Shown here in pieces: positions 52,401-62,524 of a DNA stretch of 64,000 nt. The stretch comes from Rachycentron canadum (taxonomy: Eukaryota > Chordata > Actinopteri > Carangiformes > Rachycentridae). The position numbers and the translations under genes are program-made. Each line of letters opens with the position of its first letter. The first letter of the stretch is position 1. The stretch covers positions 1,583,445 through 1,647,444 of the forward strand of contig CM076656.1 of NCBI GenBank assembly GCA_038496675.1. Direction: 5' to 3'. Under the pieces are notes generated by a model that had not been told where the DNA came from, did not search any database, and worked only from the letters and a program-made list of their open reading frames with translations.

Positions 52401-53134
52401 GTTATTTAATGTAAGGGTAAGGTGATGTGGTTACTCCCTCACCAAACAAATTATGAGTGCACATTGGCTCAGTTGTCTGAACTCAGTCAAACTGATCTTA
52501 ATGTCCAGAAACTGCAGCGATCAGAGGCGTGAAAGTTGCAGAAGACAAGCATTTCTCTGTCATTGTTTTCCCTGCAAACACTGTCATGCATTGACAACTC
52601 AACAAATGCAGGAGCTTTTTGAGCTTAGTGGCAATTTTGTCTGCTCAGGGTTTGCAGGGCCAGAGTGAATACAGGGATAAAACGGGCTTTAATCAAAAGT
52701 ATTTGATATCAGCCAGCTGTTTGGACTGCGTCCTCACCGCAGGGGGGGTAACGAGAAAACCCTGCTCCACAAGGACGGACATACCTCATTCCGCCTCCCA
52801 TGCCGCTCATCATGCCGCCTGACATGCCGCCTCCCATGCCGCTCATCATGCCGCCTGACATGCCGCTCATCATGCCGCCCATCATGCCGCTTGACATTCC
52901 GCCTCCCATGCCGCTCATCGTGCCGCTCGCCATGCCGCCTCCCATGGTGCCGCCTTTGGTGGACTTGGTGTAGGTGAAGGTTTTGTATCCGTCCATGTAC
53001 GGGTCGTATCCATTCCCACCTCCATGTGTCACTTCCCTCTGTGTGTACTGGAAGTTCCCCCCGGCGGTCAGGTCGCCTTTGGACCCGGCCCTGCGGCTGA
53101 TGCTCAGGGCCGGTTGAGAATCGTACATACTCAT
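31455..53134 (-). CDS. dsp: Desmoplakin, 24 coding exons, expanded plakin repeats
   Basis: Desmoplakin anchors intermediate filaments to desmosomes. Minus-strand exons: 53134-52785, 50938-50845, 49817-49696, 49560-49410, 48200-48075, 47047-46988, 46905-46738, 46472-46368, 46245-46150, 45419-45294, 45020-44868, 44763-44609, 44489-44363, 43700-43514, 43345-42972, 42859-42681, 42245-42107, 41778-41585, 40973-40811, 40728-40645, 40570-40463, 40253-40155, 39767-37941, 36941-31455. Every junction is GT-AG and phase-consistent; 24 coding exons agrees with human. The total is 3557 aa against 2871 for human DSP-I. Order: variable head (1-116), spectrin-repeat plakin domain with SH3 (about 505-565, GGLDMLVPSVCLIIPPPNP), coiled-coil rod (about 1125-1885), six plakin repeat domains (about 1890-3500), and a GSR/SRRSS-rich tail. 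Which teleost paralogue (dspa or dspb) it is cannot be told here. Confidence 0.95.
31640..32190 (-). other. dsp: C-type plakin repeat domain and Gly-Ser-Arg tail junction
   Basis: Residues about 3315-3500 match the mammalian C domain (EKISITEALDRGLVD, LLEAQACTGGIVDP, WLPYEAGQRFMEFQYVTGG, ILTCPKSKLKISYKDA). The tail from about 31640 to the stop carries SGSRSGSRRSSRRSS-like sequence. In human the equivalent GSR repeats and the serine beside SRRGS are arginine-methylated or phosphorylated to tune filament binding. The tail is shorter than in human. Confidence 0.85.
32817..33527 (-). other. dsp: B-type plakin repeat domain
   Basis: Starting at VQGIREAVSVTDLV, this segment matches the mammalian B domain (LLEAQAASGFIVDPV, LLAAERAVTGY, KGHG/RGHGIRLLEAQIASGG, GFFDPNTEENLTY). 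It is followed by the linker TLRKRRVVIVDPETNKEM and EWEEITITAPDGS, both strongly conserved with human. One copy is present, as in mammals. Confidence 0.88.
33528..36461 (-). repeat. dsp: Four tandem A-type plakin repeat domains
   Basis: Four modules begin with a (V/L)(I/V/L)FDGVRK motif whose Phe codons end at 36461, 35702, 34973 and 34244. Spacing is 759, 729 and 729 bp; the B domain follows after 717 bp. Each module carries GTG(P/S)I(A/S)GV, LLEAQAATGHIIDP, LLAAEAAAVG, LLQAQESVGGILDP, SVFLP(K/R)D and a closing TGLLLL. Mammalian desmoplakin has a single A domain, so three are extra. Copy 1 is longer by ten residues, between GVV and LTEAKK. All four lie in one uninterrupted 5.5-kb exon with no stop or frameshift, which argues that they are translated. 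Confidence 0.9.
37941..39767 (-). other. dsp: dsp coiled-coil rod exon (exon 23)
   Basis: The 609-codon exon opens with ICNTRIDMLEEELRQLRED, equivalent to human NTKIEVLEEELR, and ends at TTE before a gtacat donor. It is rich in Glu, Arg, Lys, Gln and Leu with heptad spacing, the dimerising rod. The following exon begins with more coiled coil (about 150 residues) before the first plakin repeat domain. By my recollection of the human gene, the matching exon of the long isoform is about 140 residues longer. Confidence 0.88.
42972..43345 (-). other. dsp: dsp exon 15 with Gln- and Lys-rich linker
   Basis: Residues about 674-798. After the spectrin-repeat sequence of exon 14 the exon reads IELQQQQQ, later a run rich in Gln, Glu and Arg, then a Lys/Glu/Thr-rich segment (KKTEVKKEQVSRKEGK), before helical sequence resumes (LHALRLRLEATEGLL). 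In human this position holds an unrelated linker between spectrin repeats. Both flanking junctions keep phase, so it is coding and not intron retention. Confidence 0.8.
48441..48681. repeat. Inverted mate of the left half of the 53.5-kb block
   Basis: In dsp intron 4. Its reverse complement matches 53509-53740 from 'gcattgaattcaggactt' to 'gagaatgagaagagct'. The inner 120 bp differ at only about three positions. Confidence 0.85.
48690..49000. repeat. 'Taaaagtac' dispersed fish repeat
   Basis: 'agtggagtaaaaagtacaat', 'atttgcctctgagatgttgt', 'gtataaagtggcataaaaca', 'gaaatactcaactaaaagta' and 'cagtaactgtactga' are hallmark phrases of a common teleost retroelement remnant. It lies in dsp intron 4 next to the inverted mate. 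Confidence 0.65.
50521..50548. repeat. (GT)n microsatellite
   Basis: A GT run of about 14 units in dsp intron 2. No coding role. Confidence 0.9.
51015..51240. repeat. 'Ccagtggttcccaacc' dispersed fish repeat
   Basis: It opens 'agaccagtggttcccaacct', runs through 'gctgtgacccatttcaac' and is closed by 'actgcaggaaccactgcct'. It is the same broad family as the copy at 20845. It lies in dsp intron 1. Confidence 0.5.
51506..51764. repeat. Inverted mate of the right half of the 53.5-kb block
   Basis: In dsp intron 1. The reverse complement matches 53785-54043 at roughly 90% by eye ('actctcaaatattgagaa', 'agacactacaaattgatata', 'ctagttaacataagttact'). On the plus strand it ends in an A-rich tract at 51763-51780, like a retroposon tail. 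Confidence 0.85.
52785..53134 (-). other. dsp: dsp first coding exon with Gly/Met-rich head
   Basis: ATG at 53134 (context atcATGA) begins MSMYDSQPALSISRRAGSKG. The RRAGSKGDL...REVTHGGG order resembles human RAESGPDLRYEVTSGGGG, supporting the start. Residues 61-116 (52787-52954) contain almost only Gly, Met and Ser, with about 18 Met and 26 Gly. The DNA is a short minisatellite of units such as 'ccgctcatcatg' and 'ccgcctgacatg' (plus strand). The exon ends at a gtatgt donor. The human head binds plakoglobin and plakophilins. Confidence 0.88.
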
Positions 53135-53340
53135 GATGACTGGAAAGCGGCAGCAGAAAGTCGCGGGGCCCCTGTGTCTCCTGTGCGCCCCGGTCCCTCG
53201 GTGCAGACTGCAACCAGCGGTAAAGGGAGGATCGTTTTTGGAGGCTGGTGACCACACCTCTCTGTCTCTCCACAACCTGCTGAGCCAAAAAAAAAAAAAA
53301 AAAACACTCCCCACCCTGTCCTCCAAACTCAGCCCGAGCT
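53135..53340 (-). promoter_or_regulatory. dsp: dsp 5'UTR and proximal promoter region
   Basis: The reading frame stays open upstream of the ATG, but this stretch lacks family similarity and includes a long homopolymer (53287-53304), so it is treated as noncoding. No TATA box or initiator is convincing. The start site should lie within a few hundred bases above 53134. Confidence 0.4.
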
Positions 53341-53508
53341 CAGTGAGGACTGTGAGGAAGAAAGGACACACAAATGAAAATGAGGACATTTGTGGAGGGT
53401 GAGAACTATTTGGAAATGTGACTTTTCTTTTGAAAAGTAAGGACATTTTAGTATAAAGAGGACAATTCAATAAAATAAAAACATTAAATAACAAAAACAG
53501 AAACAAAA

Positions 53509-54043
53509 GCATTGAATTCAGGACTTTAAGCTTTAACTTTTGTTGGTTTGCTGCTTTTACACAACTAAAACTGAAGTACTGATGCATTGTGGGACATACA
53601 CTGTGTGGACAATAACAACACAATATTCAAAACAAAGGGCCTGTAATGAAGAGAAACAGTGGAAGTTACTGCTGGATAAGGTAAAAGGCACAGGTGAACA
53701 ATCCAAACACAAACAGGAAGGTAAGAGAATGAGAAGAGCTGTCAAACTTCCCTCCTGCAGCAGTTTTTTTTTTTTTTTTTTTGCAAGTAAAAACTCTGCT
53801 GACATATTTTAATCACTTTTTATTAACTCTCAAATATTGAGAACCAGTTCTGGCTATGCTGTAACCGATGTTAATGAAGAGAATTATATCGTTGTGTCAT
53901 GCGTTATTTCTGCTCCCAGTTTAAATGGGCCCACGTGTACAAGACACTACAAATTGATATAAACCAAGACGAGAAAACAGTGCATACGTTTTCAAATGAT
54001 ACTGGCCAAAACTAAAAAAGACTAGTTAACATAAGTTACTGAT
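53509..54043. repeat. Composite block inverted relative to dsp introns 1 and 4
   Basis: The left half (53509-53740) is the inverted match of dsp intron 4 sequence at 48441-48681. The right half (53785-54043) is the inverted match of dsp intron 1 sequence at 51506-51764. A 20-bp T run lies between them. The order of the halves is opposite to that of a simple inverted copy. 'Aaggacattt' repeat sequence flanks both sides. Confidence 0.8.
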
Positions 54044-54057
54044 AATATAGCTCTGGC

Positions 54058-54400
54058 CATACTTTTCAAGGCCACCGTGAAAAGTCAGGATTTTTGTTAA
54101 AGTCAAAAGTGAAGACTTTTTCAAAGTAAAGGAATTTAAGTGAGGACAGTTTTTAAAGTAAATTACATTTTACTACAAATTACAGTCTGGATTATTTGTT
54201 TTTATTAATATTATTATTATATAAGTGGGGACATTATGTAAATTTTGTATATTTGGAAATGTGAGAAAATTGATTGGTTGTTGATTGTTTCAAATGGCTA
54301 TTTTTTTAGTGTTAAGACTTGCTTTTGGATTTAAGGTTAAAATTAGGTTTACATTAATGTAGCAATGATGAATATGTTTTGGGTCCTTACAAATACAGAG
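54058..54400. repeat. Decayed 'gaggacattt / ggttaagact' fish repeat
   Basis: Copies of 'gtgaggaca', 'agtggggacatta', 'gtgttaagacttgcttttgg' and 'atttaaggttaaaattaggt' recall a fish repeat that alternates 'tgaggacatttt' units with a 'gggttaagacttg' core. A fragment of the same family lies at 53375-53465. Confidence 0.5.
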
Positions 54401-55654
54401 TTAGTTATACTCTAGTATGCAGTTATTTGCTGGTATAGATAAAATGTATGTATTGATCATTTGAAATATAAATAAAGAGTATATGCAACATATATGCAAC
54501 ATGAAATACATTTATACAAATAGTATATATAATATTTAAATTTTAAAAATGTTTCCTTTAAACAAATTCTAACTTTAAAATATGTTTTAAAATAAAACAT
54601 TTATATGTTTTGGGATCTTGTAACACGACTTAACATCTGCAACGCTAAGCAGAATCTGACTGACAGCGATGAAGAAGCTTCAAGGTTAAACAGCTTGAAG
54701 GAACGCGATGCATCCACCTGCAGTAGATTTTCAGTTGGGAACAACAAGCAAGTACATCTCACTTCTCTCCTCCTCAAACTTTCACCCGTTTACTACACAC
54801 CCTCCTCGCCCAATGACTTTCTGTTTCTGCAGAGTACACACACACACACAGAGACAGACAAACCACTTAAACACTCGCCTGAAGCCAATGGGTGGGACCT
54901 ACAGGAAAAACAAGTCTGACAGCTGTCTTTGAATGACAGTAGCTTTAGTAGAATTATATTATCACTCTGTTAGGTGATTGAAATTAGACAGAGAACTGTT
55001 CACACAGGATTAACAGAAAAACATATGGAAAAAACCCTGATGTAGAGATTCATGCAGATGTGTCTGACTTTTATCTTATTTGTTTTAGATTATTTATTTC
55101 GTGCCAGGCTCACCTAGTATTTACTCATGGGAGAACTTTGGGTCACTGTAAATAATTAATATATATATAAATTACACTAAACCCGATCTATAAAAATTGA
55201 GGTAATTTCTGTTATGATTTTTCTACATAAATAAAAATCACTTGGCTTGATGTATCATTTACAGTAAAGAGTTTCCTGTATGCAAAGTCACTTCTTCTTC
55301 ACATGTAATGTGTATTATGTGGTGCATCATTCTCAAATAATGGCCGTATACAGTGTATGGTAGTATTCTAACTTTGAGAATGCACTCACAGCAAAGTGCA
55401 GACGAGCGTGAGCGTCAAGTTCCCAGTTCCATCCATTGATGCTCCATTCACACATTGTGTCTGATTGTGTGTGTTTTGTCATTTTCACGGGTCCATAAAT
55501 AGACTGTTCAATGTGGAGCAACAGAGATCATTGTTTGATCTAAAGACTGTGTGACATTCTTGCACAGACTGAAATTACCTGGGTTGGAGGAAAATTTCAG
55601 GCATTCAACTCTATGGTAGAAGTTTGTTCTTGCAGCAGGTCAGTCTGTCTGTCC

Positions 55655-56015
55655 ACCATGAAATATCTACCACTTTACTACTTGTGCAGATGTTTGTGTT
55701 CCTTACAGGATCAACTATTACAACTTTGCTGATCCTCTGACTTTTCATCCAGCACCACCATCGGGTCATAATTGCAATGTGTATTTCAGTTTATGACCAA
55801 GCACCTGCAAAAACTACACAAAATTACTATGATCTTCAGCAACCCTCTGTGTTTCATGATAATTAGCAAATGTAACATGGTGACATGCTACACCAAGGTG
55901 ATGAATCTGCTTAACATTACACCTGCTAAACATCAGTATGTTACCTTTCTAGTGCATTTGGCCCAAAGCACCTCTGTTCCAAAGTACACAGAATATTTGA
56001 GCAGGATGTTGTCAT
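55655..56015. repeat. Dispersed teleost repeat ('cctgctaaacatcagtatg')
   Basis: The ordered phrases 'ccaccatgaaatatctacca', 'tgctgatcctctgacttttc', 'agcaccaccatcgggtca', 'ttagcaaatgtaacatg', 'attacacctgctaaacatca' and 'gcccaaagcacctctgt' match a frequent fish repeat across about 350 bp. It is old and has many substitutions. Confidence 0.65.
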
Positions 56016-59000
56016 GAGCTCAAAAGCTCTTTTTGTGAAGGGTCACAGTCAAAACAGCAGCACAATGAAATATTTTCCAGAGGAGGGAGAGTAAGGAAAA
56101 GAAGAAAAACAAAACAGAAATGAAATCCCACAACTCCACAATGTGGTGTTTTTGCCATTTTTGTGTCAAGACTGATCTTGTCTTACATTACAAGCATACC
56201 TTTGTACAGCAGCATCGCACCTTTTAGCTAGTTTTTACTCCTGACTTCAACCCAGTTCAGCCCCTGAGCATAAATAGAGTTAATGAAAGAAAAAATATTA
56301 AGAGGTTTGCCAAGAGGTTGAGCACAGACCCTGCAGCCAAGGACAGTCTCCCTACACAACCCTGTCACACAATAAAATCTGCAGCTATTGAGGAATGTAA
56401 CATGTGTGTGTCTGTTTGTAAGTGTGTGGCATTGTGAGTTATTTGTATGAGCATGCTTGAGCGAAATTGCAAGAGGGAACTGGGAACGGGTTGATTACAT
56501 AGTGTTTTCTGTTTAAGATTTATTGCAAACAGTTGTTTTCTATTGATGCAAGTATAATTGCAGACTTGGAGTGGAGAGTGGGAGCAGAGGGATTTTTAGC
56601 CATCATATTTAGGGATAAGACCATAAATCCAGCAGCTCTGCTCACAGATTCTTCGCTTTTATTACGATTGGCTTATGGTCTTGGAGCTCATGTTTGCTTG
56701 CCTTTATATGAGTCATTCACTCAGGTAATAATCTGCTCTAACATTTTTCTCAAAGGAAAAAAAAAAGTCCCACCTTGCCTTCATGTTGTTCCCTGTGGCA
56801 ACTGCAGACAAGAACACGCCTTTGCCTTTGCATATACTCGCACAGCTACACACCTTTTGCCAAAACAGCATTTTTAAGAGCCACACAGTCTGCAGCTCTG
56901 AAAGCACCAGTTTAATTTACCATTATGAAGTACTGAACTTGAACTCTGAGTGCACATGAGCATGTGTTGTGAATCCTCCTCAGGTAAATTGTAATTGTGC
57001 ACACAATTGTAAAATGAAGCACTGAATTTTCCACATTTACTCTGCATGAGGCTTCCAGTGAATCAGGGTGTGTGTCTGAGGCGTAGTCCCAGTGTTCCCA
57101 CCCTATTCCATCTCCTTTCATTCCTGATTTCTGAAGACAGGATAAGGCTTGCACACTTTAATGGCTTTCTATGGCTGCCTGACAGATTTTAGGCACCATG
57201 TCTGTGTGTCTGTGTAGAAGCTCTCTCATTTGTAAGGCTCGGGGACAGGAAATGAAAAGGTGGTGGAACATTGGTATTAAAAAATCTTGAAGTGGAATTT
57301 GATCCAGCACTAAAATCTAATTTTACAAAAAGTAAATGAGGTTGGATAATTTCCAAGATCAGGCTTTTCCTCTAAATCTCAGATCTGAGAAAGTATTTTA
57401 TTCTATAATACATTAATGCCTCAGCTGTTGAGTTGAATTTAACATCCTGCTGAGCTTTCTCAGTGGCTGCACCAAAAATAAGGACTTCTCCTTCCTTTAT
57501 GCTCAGTTATGATGACTTTAAAGCACCACTAAGCTCTGAGAAACCCACTGTGCACCGCCTGTTTAGATGGTGGAGCCCAAACAAGAGCTAAAAGGGGAAG
57601 CAAAGTCACGTCAGTCATATCAACTTAACAAGGTGATAATATGTAAACGTATTTCTTTTTTTTTTTATGTGTTTTTTACCTCATTATTTTTACTTTTCCC
57701 CCCCTCCACCCTGTGTATTAATTTCTCTTCTATCACTTTTCTATCAAGCTGTGGCACCAAGGTTCGGGGACAGAGTTCACAACAAGGTGATTAAAGTGCT
57801 ATGAAAGACAAAAACTATTGTGTGCCATTTATTTTAACTTCATGGGGCCTTTCCAAAAAACATTCAAATCAAATTATATTAATTAAATATTTAAATTTGC
57901 TCACATGTGGGGTTATAAATAGTTGTTTCTTTACTGTGAACAGTTAAGGTCAGCTTTAGAGTTGTGCATGCTCCAATACAAAAAAGTAAAACATATTCTC
58001 AAAGTACAACATTAAAAAAAAAAACTACAGAACTTGTCCTCCTTGAGTCATTAGTATCTGTGGAGGTAGCATTAATTTTAAATTAATTTAACGCCCTGTG
58101 ATCATCTCCAGCTTGGCTTTTCTCCACAGATGAGTTGAGGGAAGCTCCTGGGCGAATACAGGCTCCACACCCATGAACACACCCATGATTGGCTGGAATC
58201 AAGGGAGGAGTGCTGGTTAATAAACCTACTATCAAGTGAATCAAACGAAACCCCCCAATGTCACACACACACACAGACACGGCTCCAGTATCTCGTCATG
58301 TTGCTGTGCTGACTCAGACCGCCTCGCCTCATGTACAGACAGCTCACCTCTTTTCACTCTGACAGTCTTGTTTGGAGAGGAGTGTTTTAATTGTTTTCTT
58401 TTTCTCGTTTTTTTTTTTTTTTTACTGTCTGAGGGCTGTCGCATCTTGTTAGATACTTGGCACTTTCACTCTGCATGTTCTCAACGTTGAATGTATGCGT
58501 AAGGGAGAACGTTCTCAGTCGCTCACCAAAAAGATTATGTGCTGATGAGCAACGAAGATAATTCCTGGCGTTCAGGGCGTGGCTGCCAGTCTGGCAATGT
58601 CTCGGCAGTCAAAGACGTAACTGGAAATGTAGAATATGACAAAACCTGTGTCCATGGCTGAATTTCATTCATAGATCAGTTCACCCAATTCACACTGGAA
58701 TACAATATAATTAAGCCCAATATAAACTAGGGATTTTTTTTTATCGACCAATCATCAAATCAAAGCTTTCAGAGGTCTATGAGCTGTTTGACATGCCAGA
58801 CATTTGATTCCTGTGGTAAGGAGGACTTGATGATTCAGCTAAAGGACAGACTTGGCTGGTGTAGTTCACACACTTAGAGCTAAATAAAAGTCAAATATCT
58901 GCCAAGCTGGTTGATGTAAGAGATGAAGATGAAAGAACAAAACAGGTTATACATTTGTGCCTGGGTGGGGCCCTGATGAGGTGTCTTCTCTGCTCAATAC

Positions 59001-59759
59001 CCTTAAGACTACTGGCATGTAAAGGTTAACATCCATGTCAGCACCTGTATAAGCATGTGGTGCAGAGAGGACAGATGTGAGTGCAAGTCAAGAGCTCTGT
59101 CGACACTAAGGAATATAAAACAACAATTCATTTGCAAACTAATGAATGAATGAATGAATAAACTCTGGACCAACTTAAACCTCAAATACTTTCAAATTTT
59201 GGAAAATACACTTATTTTCTTTCTTGCTAAGAGTTAAAAAACAGTTTTAACAAAAATGAACATGTCACGGTTCTTTTTTTAACACTGCACAGAGCCACTT
59301 CATTCTTAACTCAAAGCAACTCAGTATTTCTTTAAAATATTTGGGTATTTACTTATACAATCTGTGCAGGGAAAAAAAAGCTTTTGCACTTGCTGCTCTC
59401 ACAGCTCTCACGCCCATGACACATCAGACAGATCCTGTTCGAGTGGAGCTGGAGTTGGGGAGTTGCGGCTCATTTGTTTGAGCTCTTTCATTAGTAGTTT
59501 TAAGTCGGTCCACAGCTGAGATCCAGCTGTTCAGAGACCAAACAAGCTGCACAAAAACACAGCAACACACAGGCTGATTAACTGTGATTCATATAGCTTC
59601 ATTTGACTGAATTTGAAAACAGTATACAATCTGAATTTTTCCAAATATCTTATCAACTCTTTCTTCTTTCAGGTTTCATTTTCAGAAAATTTAGACTTAT
59701 TTATGATGATTTATGAACTGAAAGAACTCAAATAAATAAAGGTGTGTTTGTGAGGATGT

Positions 59760-59925
59760 CTTGGTAGCTCACCTGGCAGAGCACATACCGTTGAGACTTA
59801 GCTCTAACCACAGTGGCCTGGGCTTGAGTCCAACACATGGCCTTTTGCTACATGTCGTCCCATCTCTCTCTGTCGCTCAGTGCAACTGTATTAAAGACAT
59901 AAAAAGTCTGAAAAAACAACTGTCT
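59760..59925 (+). mobile_element. tRNA-derived SINE
   Basis: The tRNA-like head has an A-box region 'tggtagctcacctggcagag' (59762) and a degraded B box 'ggcttgagtcc' (59821-59831). The body 'ttttgctacatgtcgtccca' plus 'tctctctctgtc' is typical of the SINE common in percomorph fish, and an A-rich tail follows. The anticodon region is degenerate, so it is not a functional tRNA gene. Confidence 0.75.
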
Positions 59926-59939
59926 CCTTTTTTCTCAAT

Positions 59940-60185
59940 GTAATATCTCAGTAATGCCATGAAAAAAATGTATTCAAATTTGGTACAAACCTTTGCCTGG
60001 ACACAAGAAAGAACCAAGGTAAAAGTTCAAAGGTCAAGGTGACCTTACAAAACACTGTTTAGACTGCAGTATCTCAGGAACTCTCCAAGGGAATCCCTTC
60101 GCATTTGGAAAAGATGTTCACTGGGACTCAAGGATGAACTGATGAGATTTTGGTGCTCATGGAACATGGAGGTGTCCCTGTGGTA
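59940..60185. repeat. Dispersed teleost repeat ('ggactcaaggatgaactgat')
   Basis: 'ttcaaatttggtacaaacct', 'aaaggtcaaggtgacctta', 'tatctcaggaactctccaag' and 'gggactcaaggatgaactga' belong to a familiar fish repeat. It abuts the SINE tail directly. Confidence 0.6.
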
Positions 60186-60343
60186 CACAGAGCACTAGGC
60201 CATGGCTTTACGCTAAGATAATCTGGTTGGTTAATGAACGAAATGAGAGTCTCTTATTTATGCGATTCATTTATGTTTTTTTTTTCTTTTTGACAAGTTT
60301 GTGAATATCCTGCTGAATTTCCCTGATTCATCTGTATGTTTTG

Positions 60344-60345
<2 letters not shown>

Positions 60346-60440
<95 letters not shown>
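60346..60440. repeat. Long (CA)n microsatellite
   Basis: About 47 uninterrupted CA units; a second interrupted CA run lies at 60533-60570. Open frames here consist only of alternating Cys-Val or His-Thr and are artefacts. Confidence 0.95.
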
Positions 60441-60442
<2 letters not shown>

Positions 60443-61876
60443 TTTGCACTTTCTAATGTTCTAATGCTGCCTATGTGGTGGAGAATAGGGTGGAGCTGTG
60501 TTCGCAGCAACCAGATACTGAGACAAAGACTACACACACGTACACACGCACACACACACACACACACACATTCAGCGATATAAAGGGAAGAGTAGGGACA
60601 TTTATTCTGGAGGCTTTGACGGCTGTGAATTATTAATACAACTCACTGAATCATGGGGAGTGAGGAGAGAGAAAGAAAAGGCTTTTATTCCTTTCATGAA
60701 TTTGCACCTGTGCAGGTGAGCATGTAAGTAAGGAATAAGACAAAGACAGGACTCATTCACTGCCTGAGGTGGTTTTGCATCAAAGGTGAAAAAAGAGATG
60801 ACCATGCAGGGAAACAGTGAGAACTGACACAACCTGTGCTCAGTTTCAACATGGCTGCCTGTATCTGCCATGTTTCTATTTAGGTTTTTATGATGTGAAA
60901 GTGCACAAAGAGAGTCTAAAGATACTAAGCCAACAGGAGCTGTTATGAATATGTATGTAGGGCCACTGTGTGTCTGGCTGTCCTGTTTTATGGCAGTATC
61001 AGACAGGGGAGCAGGGAGGCTGCAGGCTGCTGTAGCTCACTGATCCTGTGACAATGGTTTACCTGTGCAGCACAGTGACATGGATACCTCCCCTGGGGGT
61101 TTGGTGACAGAGCCGGGGAGGGGGTGAATGGGAGGGAGGGGCTGTTAGAGAGCCGTCACATTACACCTGAACCAATCTGGGTCACTGGCCTCCTGGAGAC
61201 AAATGATGCAGCTCCACCTCCTCACATACAGAGGAAGTCTTTCACTCCAGGGCTGACAGTGGAGGCTGATAAACTCTAACTTTATTCAGGAAACTGGACA
61301 GTGGTTTTTTTTTGTATGTTTGAGCCAAGTATCATGTTGACTTCCAGTTATTTTTGCCTCTCTTTTTCCCGTATTTGTTTCCAAAAAATTCATATTGTCA
61401 TTGCTGTTAGAGGTGCACTGCATAAACAAACAATAAAATCACTTCAAGAAAACTAAAGGCTGAAATATAGTTCATTGTTATTATTCTCTAGAAGTTGATT
61501 TCCATATTTAGAGGAAATAATGACCTTCATTTATAATCTTACACTGATATGGCACTGTTTCAAAGTGCTTATATCTGTACATGATATAAGGATAAAAGCC
61601 AGAGGGTGTGTATTTTACATTTGACAAATTGAAAACCTTTGCCTTTGTTTATTTCCTTTCTTGTCTTTCCTTCTTGAGATACATGAGAAAATTAGTATCT
61701 CTCAGTATCTGTGGAGTTGGAGCTAGATTAGATTAGCCCAGATTAGCATAAAGACAGGACATGCATAAACAGAAATGTGTTGCCATTTTATGTACAGTTA
61801 GTTGCACACAAACAGGAAGAGACAACGAGAACGTGTAGGAAAACTGCAGCTCCCTCTGAACTGATCAGTTGGTCGG

Positions 61877-61890
61877 CCAGCAGGTGGCAC
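61877..61890 (+). promoter_or_regulatory. CTCF-like motif
   Basis: CCAGCAGGTGGCAC fits the vertebrate CTCF core CCASYAGRKGGCRS at every position. It is intergenic, between dsp and the GC-rich right edge. One motif match does not prove occupancy. Confidence 0.45.
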
Positions 61891-61990
61891 TGAAGCACAA
61901 CTCACCTCAGTGATTGCTGATATTGTGTAACAGCATGTAATGCACCAAATATCCACAAAACTATTTTACAGACTGGTTTTTGTTTGGATT

Positions 61991-62030
61991 AAAGGTCCCA
62001 TATTGTGTGAAGTGAGATATGCATGTTTTG

Positions 62031-62063
<33 letters not shown>

Positions 62064-62524
62064 TAAAGCAGGTCTGGGTTCTATATTAATACAGTGAAAG
62101 TATCAGTCAGGTCAGTAAGGGTTAAGCAAGGTCTCAGTCACAGAGAAATGCTCACAGCCTGTTTTCAGAAATTGAGCCTTAAAACTTGCCTTCAGGACTT
62201 CTGTAACTTTGTGATGTCACAACAAAAACAAATCACCAGTCTCCGCCACACCTCAAGTTCAGCCCACCTGGACCCATCATCCCACCTTAAAGGATTTGGC
62301 TTCTCTAAGTGTGTACTTTAAATCTGCTATATTTTTATTAAATCACTCAGAAAAAAGTCAGGCAATCAGAAGAGAGGCTCAGATCCTCCCTTCTGATTGG
62401 CCTGAGAGAGGAGGTGTAAAACTACACTGAGGTGGTTTTTGGTTCTTAAAACCACAACTATATCTCCCTATAGAGAGCAACACATCTGATAAAACACTGG
62501 AAAAGTGTCACGTATGGGACGTTT
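61991..62524 (+). mobile_element. MITE-like element with AAAGGTCCCATA termini
   Basis: Left end aaaggtcccata and right end tatgggacgttt are near-perfect terminal inverted repeats (one mismatch) 534 bp apart. The interior carries 'aatacagtgaaagtatca', 'gtgatgtcacaa' and 'ttctgattggcc', phrases of a common non-autonomous fish repeat. A long T run (62033-62061) lies near the left end. There is no transposase. A truncated copy lies at 12213-12297. Confidence 0.7.

Larger units (their letters stand above)
54400..61870. other. Intergenic DNA upstream of dsp
   Basis: No gene is supported on either strand. Open frames are short, and the longest CA-rich ones are microsatellite artefacts. Recognisable contents (repeats, SINE, microsatellites) are listed separately; the rest is plain AT-rich sequence in which I see nothing. 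Confidence 0.6.

Noticed and set aside
52734..53288. Minus-strand frame rich in RHDERHGRRH repeats
   Set aside because: It is the desmoplakin exon 1 minisatellite read in the wrong frame; the in-frame reading gives the Gly/Met-rich head that joins exon 2 in phase.
53135..53623. N-terminal extension of desmoplakin to an upstream start
   Set aside because: The frame is open, but it crosses a long homopolymer and repeat sequence and shows no family similarity. The ATG at 53134 has good context and aligns with the human start.
59760..59832. Possible tRNA gene
   Set aside because: The A and B boxes are degenerate and the anticodon arm does not fold. The following body identifies it as a SINE.
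60254..60583. Open frames of alternating Cys-Val or His-Thr
   Set aside because: Translations of a CA microsatellite. The same applies near 10911, 18951, 50521 and 62839.
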